Below the pieces are notes generated by a model. It saw only the letters and a program-made list of their open reading frames with translations, did no database searches and was not told the origin of the DNA. A program made the translations under genes and the position numbers. From positions 186,001-250,000 of the forward strand of contig NZ_FPAB01000006.1 in assembly GCF_900116145.1 (NCBI RefSeq): DNA of 64,000 bases, read 5' to 3'. The stretch is from Streptomyces harbinensis. GTDB lineage: Bacteria > Actinomycetota > Actinomycetes > Streptomycetales > Streptomycetaceae. Of the stretch, positions 34,289-42,300 are shown piece after piece (positions within the stretch are counted from its first letter, which is position 1; every line of letters begins with the position of its first letter).

Positions 34289-34422
34289 TCGGATCCTCGG
34301 CAGCATCTGGTTCAACGCCCGCCGACCCGGTTCCATGGCGAGGTGGTGGGGCCGGGCGCCGGACCACGGGTTGGTAACGGAAGAGGGGCGAACGTCGCGG
34401 CGTAGCGGTACTGGTTCGTAGG

Positions 34423-34443
34423 GTGAGGGGCAAAACCCCACAC
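34423..34443 (+). other. small hairpin upstream of the lipoprotein gene
   Basis: GTG-A-GGGG pairs with CCCC-A-CAC around a five-base loop in the presumed 5' leader. TAGGGT at 34419-34424 could be the -10 of the promoter, in which case the hairpin lies at the 5' end of the mRNA. Confidence 0.3.
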
Positions 34444-34463
34444 TTCACCGATACGGAGCCGCC

Positions 34464-35132
34464 GTGACCCGCCGCCGGACGAGGACCGCCCTGATCGCCG
34501 CTTCCGCGGCCACCGCCCTGTTGCTGACCGCCTGCGGCGGCAGCGACAACGGTGGTGGGAGCGACGACATTCCGGGGGTCGACGACGCGACCGTGGAGCC
34601 GGGCGGGCCCGGGGACGAGCCGGAGGACGAGCCGGCCGATGAGGGCCGGGAGGGGCGCCCGGAGATCGACTTTGGTGGAGAGTTCGAGCACATCCATGAA
34701 TCAAGTGATGTGAACGACCCGGAGCTGATGGATGTCATCCTCGATGTCCAGGGCTTCCAGGATGCCGTTGCCGAGGGCATCGCGAGTCATGACAATGAAA
34801 GGCCCGCACTCAGCTACTACATCGCCGGACCGGCCCGCACCGCCACGTTGACGCTGCTGGACAATGTCACTGAACAGGGAATCTCCTCGATCGGCACTGC
34901 ACGGTACTTCAATTACAGGGCAACGCTGGTGGGTGACGGCGCGGCCACCTTCAGCTTCTGTCGTGATTTCAGCGAAGTTGCCACTATTGATTTCGAGACA
35001 AAGGAAGTCGTCGAAGAGGCGGATTCCGAGGCGAATCCCACACTTTATGCCGGACGCGCAGAGCAGAACGATGACGGTGTGTGGCAGACCGTCGAATACA
35101 ACCTGACCCAGGATGCGCAGGAGTGCCAATGA
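34464..35132 (+). CDS. lipoprotein of unknown function, atypically low GC
   Basis: A 222-residue lipoprotein with a basic signal peptide and lipobox LLTAC at residues 20-24, followed by an acidic Gly/Asp/Glu linker and a mixed alpha/beta domain with a second pair of cysteines (SFCRDF, QECQ). The GTG start has CGGAG a few bases upstream. The 3' half of the gene is close to 50% GC (two sampled 60-base lines give 30 and 31 G+C), far below its surroundings, which suggests foreign origin or weak selection. Its stop overlaps the next start in an ATGA. Confidence 0.7.
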   Translation: MTRRRTRTALIAASAATALLLTACGGSDNGGGSDDIPGVDDATVEPGGPGDEPEDEPADEGREGRPEIDFGGEFEHIHESSDVNDPELMDVILDVQGFQDAVAEGIASHDNERPALSYYIAGPARTATLTLLDNVTEQGISSIGTARYFNYRATLVGDGAATFSFCRDFSEVATIDFETKEVVEEADSEANPTLYAGRAEQNDDGVWQTVEYNLTQDAQECQ

Positions 35133-36175
35133 AGCCTATCGCCTTCCGCACCGCATGCATCGGGGCCGTAGCCGTGGTGTTGTCTCTCCCCGCCACGGCT
35201 CGCGCAGACGCGGCCAACGCCGACCAGGGAACGGCTGGCGGCGACCACACTGACCGAGATATCTCGGCCCATGTCAGCTTGCCCGGCCAGGAGCGGATTT
35301 CCTTCACCGGAGATGGCACTGGTGGGAGCGGAGGACTCACCAGTGCCGAGAACACCTGGACACCACCCGCCTGCTACTACGCCCCCATGTATACGCCTGA
35401 GGAATTTCAGGCCTACTGGGACGATCTTTCCAGGGGCGTCTACAGCTCCGGCTGGCCGCAGGAAGACAAGGATCTGCTGCGGCAGAACTTGGAGGACTCG
35501 TACGGCGAGGAGGGCGAGTACCCCAACTACAACATCGACAAGCAGGGCGAGGGGATGTTCTGGCAGGTAGTCAGGAATGAGGAGCATCCTGACTACGAGG
35601 CCCGGTACGCGTGCGAATTCCGGACTTTCTGGGTCGACTTCGGTGACCCGCCCCCCGACCTTCCGGGCGTGGTGGACATCGCCACCCTCGCCGAGCTGGC
35701 CTACGAGCGGGTCCGGGTGCCCGATACCGAGATCGAGCTGAATCCCGATGGCGACCAGACCGTCAATCTCGCGACCTGGGTGTGGCTCGATCAGGGGGCC
35801 TTCGAGCCCGTTTCCGTGACCGCTTCGCTCGATGACTACGGGCTCTGGGCGACCACCACCGCCACGCCCACCACGCTCACCATCGAACCGGGGACCCCGG
35901 ACGCCCGGCTGCATCCGGCCTCCGGTGAGTGTGCCGTCAGCGGCGACGGCGGCATCGGGGAGCCGTACAGCCAGGGGCGGTCCGGGGAGGAGCCGCCGTG
36001 TGGGGTGACGTATCTGCGGGCCACCCACGCCACCGGCTCGTACGGGCTGACGGCCAGCCTCACCTGGGAGATCTCCTGGGAGGGGTCCGACGGCAGTGGG
36101 GCCACGCTGCCGGCCGGGGTGTTCGAGACCACGCATGAGATCACCGTGCGCGAGGTCCAGGCCATCGTGCGGTAG
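35129..36175 (+). CDS. secreted protein of unknown function
   Basis: A 348-residue protein with a Sec signal peptide (cleavage after about ARA, residue 23) and no later membrane helix. The N-terminal third is rich in Tyr, Trp and acidic residues (YTPEEFQAYWDDL), and the C-terminal half looks like a beta-sandwich ending in a domain with two cysteines (GECAVSG, EPPCGVTY). It is translationally coupled to the lipoprotein gene upstream through an ATGA overlap, so the two probably act together at the cell surface. It ends 10 bp before the convergent dimethylformamidase-like gene with no terminator between. Confidence 0.65.
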   Translation: MKPIAFRTACIGAVAVVLSLPATARADAANADQGTAGGDHTDRDISAHVSLPGQERISFTGDGTGGSGGLTSAENTWTPPACYYAPMYTPEEFQAYWDDLSRGVYSSGWPQEDKDLLRQNLEDSYGEEGEYPNYNIDKQGEGMFWQVVRNEEHPDYEARYACEFRTFWVDFGDPPPDLPGVVDIATLAELAYERVRVPDTEIELNPDGDQTVNLATWVWLDQGAFEPVSVTASLDDYGLWATTTATPTTLTIEPGTPDARLHPASGECAVSGDGGIGEPYSQGRSGEEPPCGVTYLRATHATGSYGLTASLTWEISWEGSDGSGATLPAGVFETTHEITVREVQAIVR

Positions 36176-36185
36176 TCCGGCGGGG

Positions 36186-37723
36186 TCAGGCCTGCTCGCC
36201 GTAGATCTCCGGCGCGTTGCCGTGGGCGGGGTGGGTTTCGGCGGCGGGGCCGGCGGCGAAGGTGCGCAGGATGTTCTCCGTCACGCGGGTCACGAACCGG
36301 CCCGTCCTGGCGTCCATGCCGTGGTTGGCGCCGTTCTCGTCCGTGCCGGCCATCAGGGCCTCCACCCAGCGCATCGTGCCGGTGGCGAAGACCCCGGCGC
36401 CGCTGGGCACCGTGTAGTACGCCGAATCCTGGTGACTGGCCGTGCCGTTGCACACCAGCGGTGAGTGGGCCACGATCTCGATGCCCTCCGGGGTGGGGGC
36501 CTCCGGGGTGACCCGGTCGTACTCCACGCCCACCAGGTGGGGGAAGGAGTCGCCCGCCCGTACGCCGGTGCCCTCGAAGGCCCAGTGCTCCGGGCGGTGC
36601 ACCACGTACGGGGCGTCCACCGGGTAGCCCTCGTACAGCACGCCGGTCAGGGACGATTCGGGGTCGGGGGCGGGGGCGGCGCGGAAGTCGGTGGTGACCA
36701 GGGTGTCCTGGTGGCCGTGGTGGGGGTCCTCGGTGTACGCCGACTTGTAGCAGGCGACGATTCTGCGGTCGCCCCTGTGCGGCGGCTCCAGGGGGTGGGG
36801 TCGAGGCGGACCCGGCGGAAGCAGGTGTTGGCGCCGAGGATCGCGATGTTCGTGCCCGCGTCGCGGGCCCGGGTGAGGTGGGCGCGCTGGGCCGGGGTCA
36901 TGTATTCGTCGTGGCCCAGGATCACCACCTGGGCCGCGCCGTCCAGGACGCCGGGGTCGCGGTCCACGTCGAGGCCGGTCGTGTACGCCAGGGGGAGGTT
37001 CAGGCGTTCGGCGAGGACCACGGCGGCGCGTTCGTACACCATGAACTTCTCCGCCCCGTCCTTGTCGTAGGGCCGGTCGAAGCTCACCACGAGGGAGCGG
37101 GTGCGGTAGTCGCCGTCCTTGCCCTCGTACAGGTTGTAGCCGCCCCACAGGTTGTACGCCTGCCAGGTGGCCGGGGCGTGCATCAGGACGGTGCGTCCGG
37201 CCGCTTCGCTTGAGCGGACGACGAGCGGGACGTACCGCTGGCCGCCGGCGCCGCCCTCCGCGTCGAGCCGCAGCAGGTAGGCGCCCTCCGGCCAGCCTTC
37301 GGTGGACACCACCGGGCCGCGTTCCCAGTCGGCGCGGACGGTGTGGGCGGTGGGGAAGAACGCCGGTTCCTGCTGCACCGCGCCCGGCAGCGGCTCGGAG
37401 CGCCAGACCCGGCGGGCCTGCGCGCCGTCGTACCAGCCGATCCGGTACGCGGAGACCCGGTACGCGGGTGCCGGGGTGGACACGTACAGGCCGAACTCCT
37501 CCCCCGGGTCCACGCTCACCCGGTCGGCGTACCCCTGAATGGCGTCGTCCGCGCCGGTGTCGGTGATCCGCCAGTGGGGGTCGCCGCTCCGCTCGTTCTC
37601 GGACGGCGGGTCGGAGCCTTCGGCGCCGGAGCAGGCGCCCGCCATCGCCGCCCCGGCCGCGACGCACACGCCGAGGAAGGCTCTGCGGTCCAGGCCGTCC
37701 GGCCCGCCCTCCGTCCCTGTCAT
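36186..37723 (-). pseudogene. N,N-dimethylformamidase-like Tat lipoprotein, frameshifted
   Basis: Two reading frames together give one protein of about 511 residues. The first (37723 to about 36797) has a twin-arginine signal (LDRRAFLGVCVAAG) with lipobox AMAGAC, a beta-sandwich domain and the start of an alpha/beta domain with HAPATWQAYNLWGGYNLY and ILGHDEYMTPAQR, typical of the dimethylformamidase large-subunit family. The second frame (about 36797 to 36186) continues with IVACYKSAYTEDP and a normal C-terminus. Adding one C to the five-C run on the coding strand near 36790-36797 joins them perfectly. This is either an inactivating one-base deletion or a sequencing error. As written, the first frame runs on into unrelated sequence. 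Confidence 0.8.
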
Positions 37724-37740
37724 GTGCTCAGGCTGGGTGA

Positions 37741-37771
37741 CCTCCCGGAGCCGGGCAACCGCTCCGGGAGG
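37741..37771. terminator. hairpin terminator after the Clp_N/HTH gene
   Basis: Perfect 11-bp arms CCTCCCGGAGC and GCTCCGGGAGG with a 9-base loop lie 18 bp past the stop of the minus-strand Clp_N/HTH gene and just before the start of the dimethylformamidase-like gene. Confidence 0.65.
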
Positions 37772-37788
37772 CGTCCGGCCGGTCCCGC

Positions 37789-38508
37789 TCAGGCCCGCCG
37801 CTGTTCCAGGTAGACGGCGAGCGCCTCGGTCAGGGCGGTCTCGGTGGCGTCCTTGCGCAGGCCGAGTCCGCTGAGCACGCCGTCGCCGTCCTCCAGTTCC
37901 AGCAGGGCGAGCAGGATGTGCTCGGTGCCGACGTAGTTGTGGCCGAGCAGCAGTGCGGCGCGGAAGGTCAGTTCGAGCGCCTTCTTGCCGCGCGCGCTGT
38001 ACGGGATCAGGGGCGGCAGTTCGCCGTCGGTGGGTGCGGGGAGGGCGGCGGTGGCCGCCCGGCGCACCTCCTCCAGCGGGACGCCCTGGCCGGTGATCAG
38101 CTTGGTGGCCAGGCTGTCGGGGTCGGCGACGAGGCCGAGCAGCAGGTGCTCGGGGGTGGTGGCGGTGTTGCGGGCGGCCTGGGTCTCGCGCTGGGCCGCG
38201 ATGGCGGCCTCTTTGGCGCGCGGGGTGAACTGGGCGAAGTCGGGGGCGGACCCGTCGCTGGGCACGAACCGCTTCTGGGCGGCCTGCCGGGTGACGCCCA
38301 TGCTCTTGCCGATGTCGCTCCAGGAGGCGCCGGAGCGGCGGGCCTGGTCGACGAAGTGGCCGATGAGGTGGTCGGCGACGTCGCCGAGGTGGTCGGCGGC
38401 GATGACGGCGCTGCTGAGCTGGGCCAGGGAGTCGGTGTGGGTCTTCTTGATGGCCTCGATGAGGTCGTCGAGGCGTACGGAGGCGGTGGGTTCCTGCGCT
38501 GCGGTCAT
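37789..38508 (-). CDS. HTH regulator with Clp N-terminal repeats
   Basis: A 239-residue protein with a helix-turn-helix at about residues 60-80 (SWSDIGKSMGVTRQAAQKRF), then two Clp_N repeats (FTPRAKEAAIAA with TTPEHLLLGL, and YSARGKKALELTF with GTEHILLALL). Clp_N repeats normally bind adaptors or substrates at the front of ClpA/ClpC, but there is no AAA+ module here, so the protein is a DNA-binding protein with a Clp-type sensor or protein-binding domain. Its own promoter carries paired palindromes that overlap -35 and -10, which suggests autoregulation. Single gene, with its own terminator. It may respond to misfolded proteins, but that is inference. Confidence 0.8.
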   Translation of the reverse strand: MTAAQEPTASVRLDDLIEAIKKTHTDSLAQLSSAVIAADHLGDVADHLIGHFVDQARRSGASWSDIGKSMGVTRQAAQKRFVPSDGSAPDFAQFTPRAKEAAIAAQRETQAARNTATTPEHLLLGLVADPDSLATKLITGQGVPLEEVRRAATAALPAPTDGELPPLIPYSARGKKALELTFRAALLLGHNYVGTEHILLALLELEDGDGVLSGLGLRKDATETALTEALAVYLEQRRA

Positions 38509-38510
38509 AC

Positions 38511-38556
38511 GTCAACGTTAGGTTGACACCCTGGCGAGTGTCAACCCTCGGTTGAC
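38511..38556. promoter_or_regulatory. promoter with two GTCAAC-N5-GTTGAC operators
   Basis: Two 17-bp palindromes, GTCAAC-N5-GTTGAC at 38511-38527 and 38540-38556, flank a third dyad TTGACAC-N8-GTGTCAA (38523-38544). On the minus strand the -35 TTGACA (38544-38539) and -10 TAACGT (38520-38515) are 18 bases apart and lie inside these sites, just ahead of the Clp_N/HTH start at 38508. A protein bound here would block RNA polymerase. Confidence 0.75.
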
Positions 38557-38592
38557 GCGGTGGCCGCCGGTACTGGGACCGGCGGCCACCGC
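38557..38592. terminator. strong hairpin terminator after the lipoprotein gene
   Basis: A perfect 15-bp stem (38557-38571 with 38578-38592) and a 6-base loop lie six bases past the lipoprotein stop. It directly abuts the operator region of the next gene and insulates it. Confidence 0.8.
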
Positions 38593-38597
38593 CGCGC

Positions 38598-39254
38598 TCA
38601 GTTCAGCTTCCAGGTGAACTCACTGTCGTCGGCACCGGTCCACACGGTCTCCCCCAGCTCGGTGCCCTCCGGGATGAGGAACATGTCGCAGTCGGTGAAG
38701 CCCTCGCCCTCCGCCAGCGTGTCCGGCTCCTCGCTCGCCGGGCAGCCGCCGGGGATCCCGAGGTCGCCGATCATGATCACCGACGGCACGTAACTGCCGT
38801 CGCTGAGCGTCGTCCGCAGCTCGCTGCCGGGCCGGCCGTACTTCAGCTCCTCGCCCCCGACGTGCTGGTAGTCGACGTACAGGTAATACGGCGTCCGGCC
38901 CGCGATGTCCTCGGCGTCGAAGACACCGGCCGCCTCCACATCGGCGATGTCGCCCTGCTCCAGCTTCTGCACGGTGATCTCCAGCTGGGCCGTGGCGTCG
39001 CTGTACTCGTACGGCGCGGGACCGGCCGTCTCGCCGAGCGCGAAGCTGCCCGAGGACGGCTCCTCGGACGCCTCGTCCTCCGCCGGGGCGTCCTCCTGCG
39101 CGTCCTGGTCCTGGTCCTGGTCCTGGCTCTGCCCGGTCTCCTGCGCGCCGGCTCCGTCGGACGCGTCGTCGTCCCCGCCGCACGCGGTCAGGGCCAGGGC
39201 GAGGACGGTGGCCGGAACGGCGGCGCGCAGCCAGAGCTTCTTGCGGTGTGACAC
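38598..39254 (-). CDS. lipoprotein of unknown function
   Basis: A 218-residue lipoprotein. The lipobox LALTAC ends at Cys25 and is followed by a disordered Asp/Gln/Glu-rich linker containing four QD repeats encoded by tandem hexanucleotides. The globular part (about residues 70-218) resembles actinobacterial surface domains with an immunoglobulin-like fold (LEITVQKLEQGDIADV, PYYLYVDYQHVG) and has two cysteines (GGCPASEEP, TDCDMF). GTG start with GGGGGAG six bases upstream. It is transcribed alone. Function unknown. Confidence 0.75.
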   Translation of the reverse strand: MSHRKKLWLRAAVPATVLALALTACGGDDDASDGAGAQETGQSQDQDQDQDAQEDAPAEDEASEEPSSGSFALGETAGPAPYEYSDATAQLEITVQKLEQGDIADVEAAGVFDAEDIAGRTPYYLYVDYQHVGGEELKYGRPGSELRTTLSDGSYVPSVIMIGDLGIPGGCPASEEPDTLAEGEGFTDCDMFLIPEGTELGETVWTGADDSEFTWKLN

Positions 39255-39367
39255 GTGGAACTCCCCCGTGATGCTGTTGCGTACTGCTTCTTTCAGGTGA
39301 TTCCCACCTTAGGAACCGTACGTCCGCGTTCTGTCACACCGCCGTAGCAGCGGGGAACGTCCCGCGC

Positions 39368-42300
39368 TCACCGCCGATACGCCCGCTTGATCTCCTCCCA
39401 GCGCTCGCGCTGCTCCTCGCTCAGCCGCCCGCGCAGCTCCGCCAGCTTCAGCAGGTTCGCCTCGGCGCCGGTGGTCAGGGTCTGCGCCTCCGCCAGATAG
39501 TGGTCGTCGATGAGCGCTTCCAGTTCGGCGTCGTTCATCACCGGGACGATCCGCTCCGCCAGCTTGTTGGTGTTGCGGTAGGAGCCCTGGAGACGGAACG
39601 GCGGCTCCGTGCGGCTGGCGTCGTCCTGCGTCGCCGAGGCGATGTACGCCGCGTTGACCGCGAGCGTCGTGCGCTGCACGTACAGCAGCTTCCGCAGCAC
39701 CGACAGGATCTGCTCCAGATCGGCCGCCCCGTACGGGTGCGCCAGCCGGTCGGCGGTGACGGACTCGTCGCCGCGCGCCAGCCGCACCAGCAGGTCCACG
39801 TCCGAGCGTTCGCGCGCGGCCAGCGGGGCCAGCACCGGGTTCGCCGTGAGGGCGTTCTCGATGTGGCTGAGCGCGAACAACTCCTCGCGCCCGGACAGCA
39901 CATCGCCCAGGTTCCACACGTCCGCGCGGTTGGCCAGCATGTCGGGCACCCGGAACCGGGTCCCGGACTCGGTGAACGGGTTGCCCGCCATGCACACCGC
40001 GAACCGCTTGCCGCGCAGGTCGTAGGTGACCGCCTCGCCGTCCCCGATCCGCACCCCGTCGATCCGGCGCTGCGCGTCGCACAGCGGGATGAAGCGCTGG
40101 AGCAGCTCGGGCGAGGTGTGCTGGATGTCGTCCAGGTAGAGGAAGACGTTGTTGCCCATCTCCAGACCGAAGTTGAGCTTCTCCACCTCTCGGCGGGCCG
40201 CCGCGTCGGGGGCCGCCGCCGGGTCGAGGGAGGTGGTGTCGTGGCCCAGCGCCGGACCGTCCACCTTGACGAACACCAGGCCGAGCCGGGCCGCCACGTA
40301 CTCCATCAGCGTCGTCTTGCCGTAGCCGGGCGGCGACAGCAGGAGCAGCAGGCCCTGGCTGTCGGTGCGCCGCTCCTCGCCGGCGGTGCCCAGCTGCTTG
40401 GCGAGGTTGTCGCCGATCAGCGGCAGATACACCTCGTCCAGCAGCCGGTTGCGGACGAACGCCGACATCACCTGCGGCCGGTAGGCGTCCAGCCGCAGCC
40501 GGCGCCGTTCGGCCTCCAGCAGCGCGTTGCGCTGCCGCACATAGCGCCGGTGGGCGGGCACCCGGTGGGTGCTGAACTCCGCCGTCCGGGACAGGAACTC
40601 ATCCAGGCGCAGCGGCAGTTCGCCGGAGACGACTCGCGGGTGGGTGCCGAGCAGGCCGTCCACGGCGGCGGTCAGCGGGGCGTCGACGGCGCGGTGGTCC
40701 ACCTCCTCGCCGCACAGCTCCAGCACGGCCGCCTCGGGCAGGTCGGTGGCCTCGCGGCCGGCCGACTCGGTGAACGCCGCCAGCCACGCGGTCACCAACT
40801 GGTGCCGGGCCGCCAGATCGTCGCCGAGCGAGGCGACGTCCTGCGCGAACTCCTTGGCGCCCGAGGTGCCCAGCGCGGTGCGGAAGTCCTCCAGCAGGGC
40901 GCGGGCCGCGGCGCTGGTGGCGAAGCGCGGGGCCTGCCCGGTGGCCAGCGCCAGTTCCTCGAAGAGATAGCCGCCGCTGTCGCCCGGCGCCTCGGGCAGC
41001 CCGCGCTCGGCCGCGAACGCGCCGATGGCCGCCGTCAGTTCGGCCGACAGCCGCTCCACCGCCGCCACCTGGCCGAACGCGGTACGGGCCCGGCCCAGCG
41101 ACTGGGCGCGGGTGGTCCACGCCCGCCGGTCGGCCTCGGCCGCCCCGTACGCCCAGAACAGCTGGGCGGCGGCCCGGGTGCCGGGGCCGTAGCGCAGCAG
41201 ATCGGCGTGTTCGCGCAGTCGCAGCAGGACCGCCAGGATGCGGGCGGCGTCGTGGTCGTGGACGCCCCGGTCGTACCCCTCGTCGTACGCCGCCTGGGCC
41301 GTCTGCCGCACCAGCGGCAGCAGCGCGGCCTCGTCGTCCCCGGTGACGCCCTGGGCCAGGACGGTCGCCGCCAGGTACTCCGACCGGTACACGCGCGGCG
41401 ACTCGGACGCGAGCGGCTGGTCCCAGAAGTCCTGGGTGGCCGCGAACTCCGGGTCGGTGACCGGGGCCCGGTAGTCGGTGCCGGTGACCGCGAAGGACAG
41501 CGCGCCGTCCTGCGGCACCAGCGTCAGATCGATCGGCTGGGTGTTGACGCCGAAGCTGTGCCGGCCCAGCCGCACCGTGCCGTCCGCGCCGAACAGGTCG
41601 GTGCGGTCGCGCAGGGCGCGCGCCGCCTCCTGCCGTACCGCCTTCAGCCGGCCGGTCAGCTCCTCGGCGCGCACCCGCTCGCCGATGTCGCGCAGTTCGC
41701 CGGCGGTCGCCCGGACCCGTTCGACCAGCGGGTCGGCGGCGAAGTAGGCGTTGATGTCGTCCAGGCCGGTGAGCGCGGTGGCCCGCCGGGTGATGGTGGA
41801 CAGGATGCGGGCGGCGGAGGCGGCCAGCCGCTCCGCGTGCCGGGCCCGTTCGTCCAGCTGGGCCTGCTTGCGCGCCGAGAAGGTCTCGTAGATCTCCTCG
41901 CGCTGGGCGGCCAGCCGGGTCAGGAAGTCGTCGAAGGAGCCGAACCGCGACTCCAGGTTCTCCAGTTGCAGCAGCAGCCGGCCCAGCTGCTCGTCGCACT
42001 CCTCGGGGGTGCGGGCGGCGGCCAGCGCGCCGGAGACGGCCTGGCCGAGCAGCGCGTACTCGGCGGTGAACTCCGCCCGGCCCTCGCTCTCCAGCAGCTC
42101 ACGGCGGCGGCCGTCCAGGACGGCGCGGGCCCGGTTGACGGCGCCCATGACCTCGCCGATGCGCTCCAGCAGCCCGGTGCGCACGGTGGCGTCGGCGATG
42201 TCGAGGCCGCCGATGACGTCGGTGACGATCCGCAGCCCGTCGGCGTGTTCGCCGATCTCGGTCAGCAGCGGATCGGCGACCGCCACGCTGTCGACCGCCG

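Noticed and set aside
39309..40082. 257-codon minus-strand frame inside the ATPase gene
   Set aside because: It is a frame-shifted shadow of the AAA+ domain with Arg/Gly-rich composition.
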